DNA of 64,000 bases from an uncultured Kiritimatiellota bacterium (lineage in GTDB: Bacteria; Verrucomicrobiota; Kiritimatiellia; RFP12; UBA1067): NCBI GenBank assembly GCA_934654805.1, contig CAKUGW010000002.1:8722-72721 (forward strand), given 5' to 3'. Of the stretch, positions 36,085-45,472 are shown piece by piece. Every line of letters starts with the position of its first letter. Position 1 is the stretch's first letter. Under the pieces are notes generated by a model that saw nothing but the letters and a program-made list of their open reading frames with translations, ran no database searches and was not told where the DNA came from. The translations under genes were made by a program, and so were the position numbers.

Positions 36085-36833
36085 GAAGCTCGGCTTTCGC
36101 TTTGAAAGGCCGAGCCGGCGTGTTGGATGGCCTGACCGACGTGCGGTCTGTTTCGCGGCAACGGTACTCCCGCGCCGATACGGGCGATTCCGGCGTCCGT
36201 CGGCCCGCTCGGCGTACACCAGTACGCCGTCGGGACCGCGTCCTGCCGCAATCGCCTCGTCTGGGCGCGGTCCGTTCCGCTGACGGCCGCGAAACAGACC
36301 GCGTTGGGCATCTCTGGTCGAGTTCGTCGCGTCGCGCCTTCGCGCTTGAAGAGCAGTTTCGGCTTCGCTCCCGCTCGTCGTCCGGTCGCTCCCGGCCGTC
36401 GCATCCGCGAATCTCCGTGCCATACGTCGTCGCCGACAGGTCGCCTCCTTGTCTGGCACGGGCTTCGCGGCGTGACGACCGAACCGCGTCCGTTCGACTC
36501 GCTCAGCTCAGCGCGATTCAGCTCTTCCCGCTCCTCACGCAACGCTTTGTCTCTGACGCTTCGATAGGCATGAAAGCATTCCGTTGCCCTTGGATGCACG
36601 GCTTGGTGAGCCGCCCGGAGGGGCGAGGCGTGCCGCGAATGAGGAACGAAGATTTGCGGGCGTCGGAAGCGTCTTGTGCGCAACCCGTGATTTCGCCGAG
36701 GCAAGGCAGGCTGAAGACGCTTGGTTGTCTTCGAGGAAAAGCGCAAATCCGAGAGACGAGACTGAGCGGCAGCGTCTCGCCCCGAAGGGACGGCTGGTTT
36801 TAATCAACAAGAAGACGAAAGGGAAACGAACTG
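36085..36833. other. 750-nt non-coding region with several hairpins
   Basis: No ORF here looks like a gene. Visible elements are a terminator-like hairpin directly after the SGNH gene (36090-36115, GCTCGGC-TTTC paired with GAAAGGCCGAGC), the long inverted repeat at 36143-36302, and a small CGAGACG/CGTCTCG stem near 36757-36780. The remainder has no repeats or promoters I can support. Confidence 0.5.
36143..36302. repeat. Long imperfect inverted repeat (about 160 nt)
   Basis: The outer arms GCGGTCTGTTTCGCGGC (36143-36159) and its exact reverse complement (36286-36302) enclose inner pairs that continue with a few mismatches and gaps down to CGGCGTAC-ACCA-GTACGCCG in the centre. Nearly the whole segment can fold into one rod. 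It could be a degenerate mobile element or a structured RNA; no ORF inside is convincing. Confidence 0.7.
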
Positions 36834-37886
36834 ATGATGCATGCGATTGCAGTTTCGCTTTTGCTGGCGGCGGAGATTTCCGTGCCGGTGTGCGAGGTCG
36901 TCGAGAAGGCCGACCCGAAGGCCAGCGTCTATCCGGGGCGCGTCGTGCCCATCGCGCAGGTCGACGTCATCCCGCAGGTCTCGGGCGAGATCCGCGAGGT
37001 CTGCTTCGCGAACGGCCAGGTCGTGAAGGAGGGCGACGTGCTCTACCGCATCGACCCGATCAAGTACGAGGCGGCGGTGAAGAACGCCGAATCGAAGCTG
37101 CAGGAGTGCAAGGCGAACGTGCAGTACGCCGAGCTCTCCTACGAGCGGCACAAGAAGCTGCTGGAGACGCGCGCCGTCTCGCTCGACGCCGTCGACAACG
37201 CGCTCTCGCAGCGCGACAGCTCGCGCGCGGCGCTCGCGGCGGCGCAGGCCGAGCTCATCGCGGCGCACGACGACCTCAACCACTGCAAGATCGTCGCGCC
37301 CATCGCCGGCAAGGTCGGCTCGACGGCGAAGACGCGGGGCAACTACGTGGCGGCCGGGTCGCTGACGCTCGTGACGATCGTCCAGATGGACCCGATCCGC
37401 GTCCGCTTCGCCGTCTCCAACCGCGAGCTCCTCGACATCGCCGCCTCAAGCGGGCGCCGCCAGCGCGATGACGTCGAGATCTCCGTCACGCTCGCGAACG
37501 GGACGCCGTTCGCGGGCGACGGCTCGGTCGAGTACGTCGACAACCTCGCGGACGAGGCGACGGACACGCTCGCGATCTACGCGAAGTTCGCGAACGCAGA
37601 GGCGCGGCTCGTGCCCGGCGGCGTCGTGGCCGTCACGCTGCGCTCCAAGGCCGGCATCCGGCGCCCGGCGATCCCCCCGACGGCGATCCTGCAGGACACG
37701 CAGGGGCCGTACGTCTGGGTGCTGGACGCGAAGGGCGTCGCCGCGCGGCGGTCGGTCGCGCGCGGCGACCTCGTGGGCGACTGGCTGTTCGTCGAGAAGG
37801 GCCTGAAGGCCGGCGAGCGCATCGTCGCGGACGGCGGCCACCGCGTGAAGGCCGGCATGACCGTCCGCCCGTTTGAGAAGAAATGA
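36834..37886 (+). CDS. RND-type efflux adaptor (membrane fusion protein), orphan
   Basis: This 350-residue protein starts at ATG 36834 (36837 possible) after GAAAGGGAAACG. It has the HlyD/AcrA order: a short exported leader, the lipoyl half motif VIPQVSGEIREVCFANGQVVKEGDVLY, an alpha-helical hairpin about residues 75-150, the second lipoyl half (CKIVAPIAGKVGSTAKTRGNYV), and beta-barrel and membrane-proximal parts ending DGGHRVKAGMTVRP. Such adaptors link an inner-membrane RND pump to an outer-membrane channel. Neither partner is adjacent: the next gene, overlapping by 4 nt, is a DUF3857/transglutaminase protein, so it is an orphan or serves a distant pump. Confidence 0.85.
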   Translation: MMHAIAVSLLLAAEISVPVCEVVEKADPKASVYPGRVVPIAQVDVIPQVSGEIREVCFANGQVVKEGDVLYRIDPIKYEAAVKNAESKLQECKANVQYAELSYERHKKLLETRAVSLDAVDNALSQRDSSRAALAAAQAELIAAHDDLNHCKIVAPIAGKVGSTAKTRGNYVAAGSLTLVTIVQMDPIRVRFAVSNRELLDIAASSGRRQRDDVEISVTLANGTPFAGDGSVEYVDNLADEATDTLAIYAKFANAEARLVPGGVVAVTLRSKAGIRRPAIPPTAILQDTQGPYVWVLDAKGVAARRSVARGDLVGDWLFVEKGLKAGERIVADGGHRVKAGMTVRPFEKK

Positions 37887-40800
37887 AGCGGCGATTCTGC
37901 GTTTTCGGGCTCGTGGCGCTTGTGGCCCCTGTTGCCGGCGCGGCGGACGACATCACCTGCGAGAGGTTTCCCGACGCCGACGCGGTGCTGGTGGACGACG
38001 TCTCGCGCATCGCCTACAACCCCGACGGCACCTACGTCGAGACGAGCGAAAGCTGGACGAAGGTCCTGACCGAGAAGGGACGGCGCGAGGAAAGCACGGT
38101 CACGCTCCACTACTCGAAGCGCTACGGCACGGCGTCCGTCGATTTCGTCGGCATCGTCGGCACGAACGGCGCCGAGCGCGCGGTCGACGTGTCCGCGACG
38201 ACGCGCGAGTCGACGGACAACGGCTCGATGGCGGCGAACATCTACGACCCGCTCGACCGCCGCATCGTCTGCACGGTGCCCGGCCTCGGCGTCGGCGAGA
38301 CGCTGCACGTGAAGACGACGCGCCGCGCCCTGAAGCCGCGCTGCGCGGGCCAGTGGTCCGACCTCGCGGTCTTCGCGTGGTCGAACCCGATCCTCCGTTC
38401 GCGCGTCGAGATCCGCGCGCCGGCGGCGCGCCCGCTCAGGCGCATCGCGATCCGCCATCCGCGCGGCAACGTCGTGACGTCCGAGACGCCGCTCGCGGAC
38501 GGCGGCACGCTGCACGTCTTCACGGCGACGAACTCCGCGCAGGTCTTCCCGGAGCCGGACATGCCGCCGCTCTACACGCAGGTCCAGCACCTGCGCGTCT
38601 CGACGGCGGCGGACTGGCCGGAAATCTCGCGGTGGTACTGGGACCTCTGCGCGCCGCACCTCGCGAAGACGAACGCGGCCATGATCGCGAAAATCGAAGA
38701 TCTCAAATCTCAGATTTCAGATTCCAGATCTCAGATTTCAGATTCCCAGACTCCTGATTCCCTGACTCCAGGGGCCCGAAATTCAGATTCCCGGGCTTCA
38801 AGTTCCCTGACTCCAGAGGCTCGAAATTCAGATTCCCGGGTTTCAAGTTCCCGAATTCCAGATTCCCGAATTCCAGATTCCCGAACTTCAGATTCCGAGA
38901 TCTCACCTTCGCAGATTTTAAATCTTAAATATCAAATCGCCGATTTTGACACGCAACTCCTCCGCGCCATCTTCAAGTTCGTCTCGCAGGAGGTGCGCTA
39001 CATGGGCCTCACGATGGAGGACACGTCGCCCGGCTACGCGCCGCATGACGTGGACGTCACCTTCGACAACCGCTACGGCGTCTGCCGCGACAAGGCGGGG
39101 CTCCTGGTGGCGATGCTGCGCCTCGCGGGCTTCAAGGCGTTCCCCGTCCTCATCAACGTCGGCGCGAAGCTCGACCCCGACGTGCCCCAGCCGTTCTTCA
39201 ACCACGCCATCGTCGCGGTGGAACTTCCGAAGGGCGACAATGCCATCTCTTCATCTTCCTCCATCCCTCTTCCGCCATCCCCTTCTTCCCTCTTCCCTCT
39301 TCCTTCTTCCTTCCCCTACGTCCTCATGGATCCGACGAACGAGAACGCGAAGGACCTCTTCCCGGCCTACGAGAGCGACAAGAGCTATCTCGTCTGCCGC
39401 CCGGAGGGGGACGTCCTGCGGCTCTCGCCGACGCCGACGCCCGACCACAACGCGCTCGTGGCGACGTCGAAGGGCACGCTGGCGAAGGACGGCTCGCTCG
39501 TCCTCGAAAGCGACGTCCGCTTCGGCGGCGTGAACGACACCGTCTACCGTCCGGCGCTTGTGAAGATGACGGGCGAGGATCGCGTCAAGTTCTTCGAGCG
39601 TGTCGTGAAGCGGCTCGCGGCGGGCACGGAGCTCATCCGCTGCGAGATCGAGCCGGCGGACATGCGGGACACCGAGACGCCCATCCGCGTGAAGCTCGCC
39701 GCCCGTCTGCCGGAGATGCTGCTCGCGGGCGAGACGTGCGACCGGCTCGACGTGCCGTTCGTCACGAAGACGCTGGGCATGGCGAACTTCCTTCTCGCCG
39801 GCAACACGTCGCTCGAGCGTCGCACGTTCCCGCTCGTCCTCGACTCGACGGCGTGCGTCGACGAGCGGCTGGAGATCGACCTCGCCGGCGTCGTGGGCGC
39901 GGCGAAGGACCTGCCGCCGGACGTGCGGATCGACGGCGGCTACTCCTATCGCCGCGCGTTCGCCGTCTCGAACGGCGTGCTGCGGGCGCACCGGCGGCTC
40001 GCGGTCGCGCAGGTCGAGTTCTCGGCGTCCGGCTACGCGAACCTGCGCGAGGACGTGAAGCGCGTCGAGGCGGCGGAGCGCCGCCAGCCCGTCTTCGCCG
40101 TCGATCCGCTCGCCGAGGCGGACGTGCGGCGGATCGACGAGTCGACGGAGGTCGACATCGCCTCGGACACGGCGTGGACGGTCACGAACCGCGTCGTGAA
40201 GGAGATCCTGACCTACAAGGGCAAGAAGGGCGCGGCGGAGCTGAAGTTCCGCTACAACCCGTGCGTCGAGACGTTCGACCTCGTGTCCGCGACGGTCAGC
40301 AACCGGGACGGCCGCGTCTATGCGGTGTCGCCGCGCGAGAAGAGCGTGATGGACTGCGGCTGGGCGGCGTCCGCGCCGCGCTATCCGGCGTCGAGGATCC
40401 TCGTCGTCAACCTGCCGTCCGTCGAGATCGGCAGCACGGTCTCCTACACGACCGTGCGCGCCGTCACGAACGCGCCGGCGGCCTACTACGGCGCCTTCGG
40501 CTTCGACTCGCATGAGCCGCTCGACCGCCGTTTCGTGCGCGTGAACGGCTGGACGCGCGAGGTGCGCCGTCCGCGCCGCATTCCGGACGAGCCGGGCCAG
40601 CCGGCGGCGGCGCTCTGGCGCGACCGGGTCGTCGTCTCCTCGAACCGCTTCGCCCGCCTCGACCTCAAGGTCGCGCCGCTGCGGTCGGATGTCCTGCCGG
40701 ACGGCGCGACGGTGCGCGAGATCCGCGACTGGATGGCCCGCCACGTGAAGCTCGCGGGGCCGGGGCTCTACGAGGTGCCGCTGGGCCTCCAGCTGACGGA

Positions 40801-41830
40801 TCCGGCGGTCGTCCTGAAGGAGCGCTACGCGACGCGGCTCGACTACGTGCGCACGCTCTGCGCGCTCCTCAGGGGCGCGGGCCATGAGGCGGACGTCGTG
40901 CTCGCGGCCGACAACGCGAACGAACCAGACATCCTCCGCAATCGCGACAAGCACGAGAAGCCGAACGTGCGCGCTTTCGACACGGCGCTCTGCCGTGTGC
41001 GCGTGCGGGAGGGCGGCTTCCTCGGCTTCGGCGGCGAGACGAAGACGTATTACCTCGGCACGGAGAACGAGCATTCGCCGCTCGGCCCGACGGCCTACGC
41101 GGGCAGCGACGCCTTCGATCCGGCGACGGGCGCGTTCGAGATCGTCACGGTGCCGGACGCGGACTTCCGCGACCGCACGGGCGAGACGAGCGAATACCTC
41201 GTGCGCGAGGACGGCGCGGTCGACCTGACCGTCGTCTCGTCGATCTGGGGCAGCGGCGTCGGCGGCTTCCGCAAGCGCTATGCGGAGATCCTGCCGGAAG
41301 ACCGCAGCCGCCTCTACCAGGCGATCCTCGGCGGCGTCGCGCAGGCGGCGAGCGCGACGCGCGAGCTGGAGGCGGACGTCGAGGGCTATCCGGCGACGCA
41401 GCGCTTTTCCTGCTACGTCCCGGACTTCGCGACCGTCGCCGGCGACACGAACACGATCACGCTGCAGCTGCCGGCGCTCGTCTCGTCCATCCCCACGTTC
41501 ACGGGGCGCGCGCGCCAGACGCCGTTCGCCGTCGGCGCGGCGGACGCCGAATCCGAGGAGGTCACGGTGCGCTTCCCGGTGGGCTACACGCAGGCCGAGC
41601 ACCTGCCGGAGCCCTTCGCGTTCGCCGCGCCGGGCGACCCGTCGCGGACGTGGCTCGTCAGCTCGGTCACGTCGCGCGTGGAGGGCGGCGCGCTCGTCGT
41701 GACGATCCGCCGCGAGGTGATGCCGCGCATCTCGTCGTGGTACGCGCCGGACGTGATCGAGCTCGTCCGCGAGCGCAGCCGGCGCGCCGCGTCCCGCGCG
41801 AACCGCACGCTCGTCGTGCGCCGTCCCTGA
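37883..41830 (+). CDS. Exported DUF3857/transglutaminase-like protein with low-complexity insertions
   Basis: The protein has 1315 residues and a signal peptide (RRFCVFGLVALVAPVAGA). Residues about 40-235 match the DUF3857 beta domain (NPDGTYVETSESWTKVL). A transglutaminase-like domain follows with Cys401 (NRYGVCRDKAG), His441 (FFNHAIVAVEL) and Asp483 (YVLMDPTNE) forming a plausible triad. The rest appears to be a second, diverged round of the DUF3857/transglutaminase pair. Two in-frame simple-repeat insertions occur: about 80 Ser/Asp/Arg/Pro-rich residues before the Cys domain and about 25 Ser/Pro/Leu residues between His441 and Asp483. Function in the envelope is unknown; peptide-bond or crosslink chemistry is inferred from the triad. 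Confidence 0.78.
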   Translation: MKRRFCVFGLVALVAPVAGAADDITCERFPDADAVLVDDVSRIAYNPDGTYVETSESWTKVLTEKGRREESTVTLHYSKRYGTASVDFVGIVGTNGAERAVDVSATTRESTDNGSMAANIYDPLDRRIVCTVPGLGVGETLHVKTTRRALKPRCAGQWSDLAVFAWSNPILRSRVEIRAPAARPLRRIAIRHPRGNVVTSETPLADGGTLHVFTATNSAQVFPEPDMPPLYTQVQHLRVSTAADWPEISRWYWDLCAPHLAKTNAAMIAKIEDLKSQISDSRSQISDSQTPDSLTPGARNSDSRASSSLTPEARNSDSRVSSSRIPDSRIPDSRTSDSEISPSQILNLKYQIADFDTQLLRAIFKFVSQEVRYMGLTMEDTSPGYAPHDVDVTFDNRYGVCRDKAGLLVAMLRLAGFKAFPVLINVGAKLDPDVPQPFFNHAIVAVELPKGDNAISSSSSIPLPPSPSSLFPLPSSFPYVLMDPTNENAKDLFPAYESDKSYLVCRPEGDVLRLSPTPTPDHNALVATSKGTLAKDGSLVLESDVRFGGVNDTVYRPALVKMTGEDRVKFFERVVKRLAAGTELIRCEIEPADMRDTETPIRVKLAARLPEMLLAGETCDRLDVPFVTKTLGMANFLLAGNTSLERRTFPLVLDSTACVDERLEIDLAGVVGAAKDLPPDVRIDGGYSYRRAFAVSNGVLRAHRRLAVAQVEFSASGYANLREDVKRVEAAERRQPVFAVDPLAEADVRRIDESTEVDIASDTAWTVTNRVVKEILTYKGKKGAAELKFRYNPCVETFDLVSATVSNRDGRVYAVSPREKSVMDCGWAASAPRYPASRILVVNLPSVEIGSTVSYTTVRAVTNAPAAYYGAFGFDSHEPLDRRFVRVNGWTREVRRPRRIPDEPGQPAAALWRDRVVVSSNRFARLDLKVAPLRSDVLPDGATVREIRDWMARHVKLAGPGLYEVPLGLQLTDPAVVLKERYATRLDYVRTLCALLRGAGHEADVVLAADNANEPDILRNRDKHEKPNVRAFDTALCRVRVREGGFLGFGGETKTYYLGTENEHSPLGPTAYAGSDAFDPATGAFEIVTVPDADFRDRTGETSEYLVREDGAVDLTVVSSIWGSGVGGFRKRYAEILPEDRSRLYQAILGGVAQAASATRELEADVEGYPATQRFSCYVPDFATVAGDTNTITLQLPALVSSIPTFTGRARQTPFAVGAADAESEEVTVRFPVGYTQAEHLPEPFAFAAPGDPSRTWLVSSVTSRVEGGALVVTIRREVMPRISSWYAPDVIELVRERSRRAASRANRTLVVRRP
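38698..38942 (+). repeat. In-frame imperfect simple repeat (CAGATTCC/CAGATTTC units)
   Basis: About 245 nt of degenerate 7-9-nt units built on CAGATT(T/C)C and CC(G/A)AATTCCAGATTC, with a nested near-copy of about 45 nt (around 38777-38823 and 38824-38870). The stretch stays in frame within the transglutaminase gene and encodes DSR/SQISD-type residues. Confidence 0.85.
39241..39316 (+). repeat. In-frame pyrimidine-rich simple repeat (CTTCC/CATCC units)
   Basis: About 75 nt of CTTCC, CATCC and CTCTTCC units on the coding strand, encoding a Ser/Pro/Leu/Phe run between the catalytic His441 and Asp483 of the transglutaminase-like domain. Confidence 0.8.
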
Positions 41831-41856
41831 GGAGAAGCCACGGCACGGGCCTTTTT

Positions 41857-41865
41857 TGGTATAAT
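41857..41865 (+). promoter_or_regulatory. Extended -10 promoter of the DUF2723 gene
   Basis: TGGTATAAT within TTTTTTGGTATAAT, ending 11 nt before the ATG at 41877. No Shine-Dalgarno sequence in the gap. Confidence 0.65.
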
Positions 41866-41876
41866 TCGACGCTCAT

Positions 41877-44800
41877 ATGAAGGACAAGTTCTTTACGAGG
41901 CTCGACTGGGCGGCGTTTTGGGCCGCCACGCTCATCACGTTCGTCGTCTACTTCCTCACGCTCGGCCCCTCCGTCGGCCTGGAGGACTCGGGCGAGCTCG
42001 CGACCGCCGCCGCGAACCTCGGCGTGCCGCATCCGCCGGGCTATCCGTTCTGGACGTTCTGCTCGTGGCTGTTCTGCAAGGCGTTTTCCTGGGTGACGTA
42101 CATGGGCCACCCGACGCCGGCGTGGGCCGTCTCGCTCTGCTCGGCGACGTTCGGCGCGCTCGCGGCCGGCTGCACGGCGATGCTCATCTGCCGCTCGTCG
42201 TGCGACTTCATCGGCCGCGACGACGAGAGCCCCGACTTCCACGCGATCCGCCCGTCGGGCCTCCTCGCGTTCGGCGGCGCGGTGGGCGGCGCGCTGACGT
42301 TCTCGCTCTCGCCGGTCGAGTGGTCGCAGTCGACGATCGTCGAGATCTACTCGCTGAACGCGCTCTTCCTGATGTGGGTCTTCCTGCTGTCCTACCGCTG
42401 GATGCGGCGCCCGTCGGACAAGATCCTCTGGATGACGGCGTTCGTCTTCGGCCTCGGCCTCACGAACTACCAGGTGCTCCTCTTCGCGATCGTGCCGCTC
42501 GCGCTCGTCATCGCGATGCGCAACATCGGGCTCTTCCGCGACGTCTTCATCTACCTCGTGCCCGTCGGGATGACGTGGCAGCTCCTGCAGATCGGCCAGC
42601 TCGCGCGCGCCGACCGCTACATGCAGGCGAACGTCATCAGCAAGCACGCGCCGCTCGTGGACAGGGCCGTCACGGCGCCGTCCTCGACGGCGCTCGCGCT
42701 CGCGCTCGCCGCGCTCGTGGGCGCGCTCGTCGCGGCGGCCGTCCTGAAGCGGCGCGGGCAGGCCGAGAAGGCGGCGAAGGCCGTCCTCGCCGTGGGCGGC
42801 GGCGCGGCCGCGCTCGTCTTCCTGACCTCCTTCGTCTTCGTCTCGAAGAACACGTGGACGGGCGTGACGGCCGAGGTCGCGCCGCTCATCGCGCCGACGC
42901 GCTACGCCGTGATCGCCGCGCTCTGCGCCGGGTCGGTCGTCGCGGCCGCCCTCGCGTCCCTGAAGGGCGCGGACGACGACGTGGAGGGCCTCTTCCCGCG
43001 TCTCGCGGCGCAGCTCAACCGCGAGCTGCTCGTCTCGACCGGGCTGTCGCTCGCGGCGGTCCTCGTCGCGGCCACCGTGCCGGCGGCGGACGCGGCGGGC
43101 TACGCGGGGCCCGAATTCCCGTGGGGCAAGTCGACGGGGATGTTCGCGCTCCTCGTCGCGCTGCTCTTCGCCCTCACGTCGTTCGTCCGCAAGGGCCTCT
43201 CGTTCGCGATTCCCGTCGCGGGGCTTCACGTCGCGGCGTTCGTCCTCCTCTCGCACGGCGCACTGAACGGCCTCACGCACCCGGCGAGCTGGTGGTTCGC
43301 CTGGCCGATCGCGTGGAACTTCGTCCTCCTGGCGCTCGCGTGGCTCACGCTGCCGAACGGGCGCTCCGTCGCGGGCGCGGCGTTCTTCGCGCAGCTCGGC
43401 GTCTCGTTCTACGCCTACATGCCGATCGTCTCCGACCTGCGCAACCCGCCGATGAACTGGGGCTACCCGCGCACGTGGGAGGGCTTCAAGCACGCGATCA
43501 TGCGCGGCCAGTACGAGGCGATCGGCGTGCCGCGCTTCCCGTCCGTCGGCGCGTTCCTCGCGTTCTTCTTCCGTCAGATGGGCCACTACTTCGGCGACGT
43601 GATGGTGCAGTTCACCGACCTGCTCGTGCCGTTCGCGCTCGTGCCGTTCGCGGCGGGCCACTGGATCGTCGAGAAGTCGCACCGCAGGACGTTCTGGCAG
43701 TGGATGGTCGCGGCGGCGGCGTGCTTCCTCATGATGTCCGGCCTCCTCATCCTGCTCGCGAACGTGAAGGGCGACGTGCAGGACGGCTTCATCCAGAAGG
43801 TGAAGTTCATCTCCTCGCACGCGATGATCGCGCTCTGGATCGGCTACGGCCTCGTCTTCGCGGCGGCGGCCGCGCTGCGGCTCTTCCAGCGCAAGGCGGC
43901 GAGCGTCCTGCCGGCGGACGGCGTGGAGCAGCGCCTGGCGAGCCGCCGCATCCGCCGCAGCGGCGGCATCGCGATCGCCGCGTGCGTCGCGGGCCTGACG
44001 ATCCTCGTCTGCGCCGTCTACCCAATCGTCCAGAACTACACCGACGACCGGCTGGTCTTCGAGCTCGGTGGCAACGAGCAGAACGGCCACACATTCGGCT
44101 GGCAGTTCGGCGCCTACCAGCTGGAGGGCGCGAAGGCGATCAACGAGCAGGTCGTGGCGGACGAGGAGCCGCTCCCGGACCCGGCGTATCCGCCGCCGAT
44201 GGAGAAGTTCGCGATCTTCTTCGGCGGGACCGACCCGGGGCGGTTCGTGCCGACCTACATGATCTACTCGGCGAAGTTCCGTCCCGACGTCTACCTCATC
44301 ACGCAGAACGCCCTGGCGGACGACACGTACATGTCCGTCGAGCGCGACCTCTACGGCGACGAGATCTGGATCCCGTCGAAGGAGGACTCGGCCGAGGCGT
44401 TCAACGTCTACGTGGACGAGGTCCAGCGCGGCGTGCGCCCGGCGAACGGCGACCTGCAGATCCAGAACGGGCGCGTGCAGGTGACGGGGGCCCTCGGCGT
44501 CATGGAGATCAACGGCATCCTCACGAAGATGATGCACGATCACGACCGCCTGCGGCACGCGTTCTACGTCGAGGAGTCGTACGTCATCCCGTGGATGTAC
44601 CCGTACCTCTCGCCGCACGGCCTCATCATGAAGATCAACGCCGACCCGACGCCGTATGACGCGAAGCGCGCCGCGCAGGACCGCGACTTCTGGGACTGGT
44701 ACGTGCGGCGCCTCCTGGACGACCCGATGTACCGGCGCGACTTCGCGGGGCAGAAGAGCTTCTCGAAGCTGCGCGCGGCGATCGCCGGCCTCTACCAGAA

Positions 44801-45449
44801 GCAGGGCCGCTACCGCGAGGGCGCGCAGGCGTTCCGCGAGGCGGTGCTGCTCTACCCGGCCTCGCCCGAGGCGACTTTCCGCTACGCGCAGGAGTGCCTC
44901 CTGCCGTTCCGCAAGTGGGACGTCGTGCTGGAGCTGATGGACTACACGGACCTCATCGACCCGAACAACAAGCGCACGGCGAGCCTCCGGGGCTACGTCA
45001 TGCGCGTCCGCGCCCTGACGGCGGAAGTCCATCGCCTGGAGGCGAAGCGGCGCGCGAAGACGTTCGCGGACGCGGACGCGCTCGCGCTCGCGGGCTGCTA
45101 CTACGAGCTGGGGCGCGTCGCGGAAGCCGCGTCGCTCGCGCGCGGCCTCGCGGACAAGACGGCCGACGCGCAGACCCTGCAGCTGCTGGCGCGCATCTTC
45201 CTCGACGCGCGGCAGGACGCGGACGCCGAGAAGGCCCTGAACCGCTACCTGAAGGCCAATCCGCAGGGCGACGCGAACGCCTGGGCCGACCTCGCGAAGC
45301 TCCAGTACCGTTCGGGACGCAGACAGGCCGCGCAGCAGAGCTTCGTCCAGGGCTACCGAATCGACGCGAAGGCTCTCTTCGCGCGGCTGCAGAAGGACCA
45401 GGAGCTCTACGAGCTCGCCGCGCCGCTCTTCCAGCAGCGGCGTCCCTAA
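41877..45449 (+). CDS. DUF2723 integral membrane protein with C-terminal TPR region
   Basis: The 1190-residue protein opens with [41 protein letters not shown] then [10 protein letters not shown], the diagnostic start of DUF2723 proteins. About fourteen membrane helices follow to residue 720, with a large extracytoplasmic region after that and TPR-like helices near 960-1190 ([33 protein letters not shown]). DUF2723 proteins are GT-C-like; bacterial members have been linked to protein O-glycosylation and are frequent in Bacteroidota and PVC genomes. Sitting next to a UDP-xylose-forming enzyme, it may take part in glycan or glycoprotein assembly. That link is inference. Confidence 0.85.
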   Translation: MKDKFFTRLDWAAFWAATLITFVVYFLTLGPSVGLEDSGELATAAANLGVPHPPGYPFWTFCSWLFCKAFSWVTYMGHPTPAWAVSLCSATFGALAAGCTAMLICRSSCDFIGRDDESPDFHAIRPSGLLAFGGAVGGALTFSLSPVEWSQSTIVEIYSLNALFLMWVFLLSYRWMRRPSDKILWMTAFVFGLGLTNYQVLLFAIVPLALVIAMRNIGLFRDVFIYLVPVGMTWQLLQIGQLARADRYMQANVISKHAPLVDRAVTAPSSTALALALAALVGALVAAAVLKRRGQAEKAAKAVLAVGGGAAALVFLTSFVFVSKNTWTGVTAEVAPLIAPTRYAVIAALCAGSVVAAALASLKGADDDVEGLFPRLAAQLNRELLVSTGLSLAAVLVAATVPAADAAGYAGPEFPWGKSTGMFALLVALLFALTSFVRKGLSFAIPVAGLHVAAFVLLSHGALNGLTHPASWWFAWPIAWNFVLLALAWLTLPNGRSVAGAAFFAQLGVSFYAYMPIVSDLRNPPMNWGYPRTWEGFKHAIMRGQYEAIGVPRFPSVGAFLAFFFRQMGHYFGDVMVQFTDLLVPFALVPFAAGHWIVEKSHRRTFWQWMVAAAACFLMMSGLLILLANVKGDVQDGFIQKVKFISSHAMIALWIGYGLVFAAAAALRLFQRKAASVLPADGVEQRLASRRIRRSGGIAIAACVAGLTILVCAVYPIVQNYTDDRLVFELGGNEQNGHTFGWQFGAYQLEGAKAINEQVVADEEPLPDPAYPPPMEKFAIFFGGTDPGRFVPTYMIYSAKFRPDVYLITQNALADDTYMSVERDLYGDEIWIPSKEDSAEAFNVYVDEVQRGVRPANGDLQIQNGRVQVTGALGVMEINGILTKMMHDHDRLRHAFYVEESYVIPWMYPYLSPHGLIMKINADPTPYDAKRAAQDRDFWDWYVRRLLDDPMYRRDFAGQKSFSKLRAAIAGLYQKQGRYREGAQAFREAVLLYPASPEATFRYAQECLLPFRKWDVVLELMDYTDLIDPNNKRTASLRGYVMRVRALTAEVHRLEAKRRAKTFADADALALAGCYYELGRVAEAASLARGLADKTADAQTLQLLARIFLDARQDADAEKALNRYLKANPQGDANAWADLAKLQYRSGRRQAAQQSFVQGYRIDAKALFARLQKDQELYELAAPLFQQRRP

Positions 45450-45472
45450 TGTCATCAGGAAAGGAACCGGAC

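Noticed and set aside
36074..36810. Several overlapping ORFs of 60-530 residues in the gap before the efflux adaptor
   Set aside because: Frames run through the inverted repeat on both strands, have no start context and no recognisable domain.
38698..38942. Could the repeated units be a CRISPR array?
   Set aside because: Units are 7-9 nt, degenerate and without unique spacers, and they stay in frame inside a gene.
41667..45455. 1262-residue minus-strand open frame rich in Arg, Glu and Asp
   Set aside because: Mirror of the DUF2723 gene; highly charged repetitive composition typical of antisense frames in GC-rich DNA.
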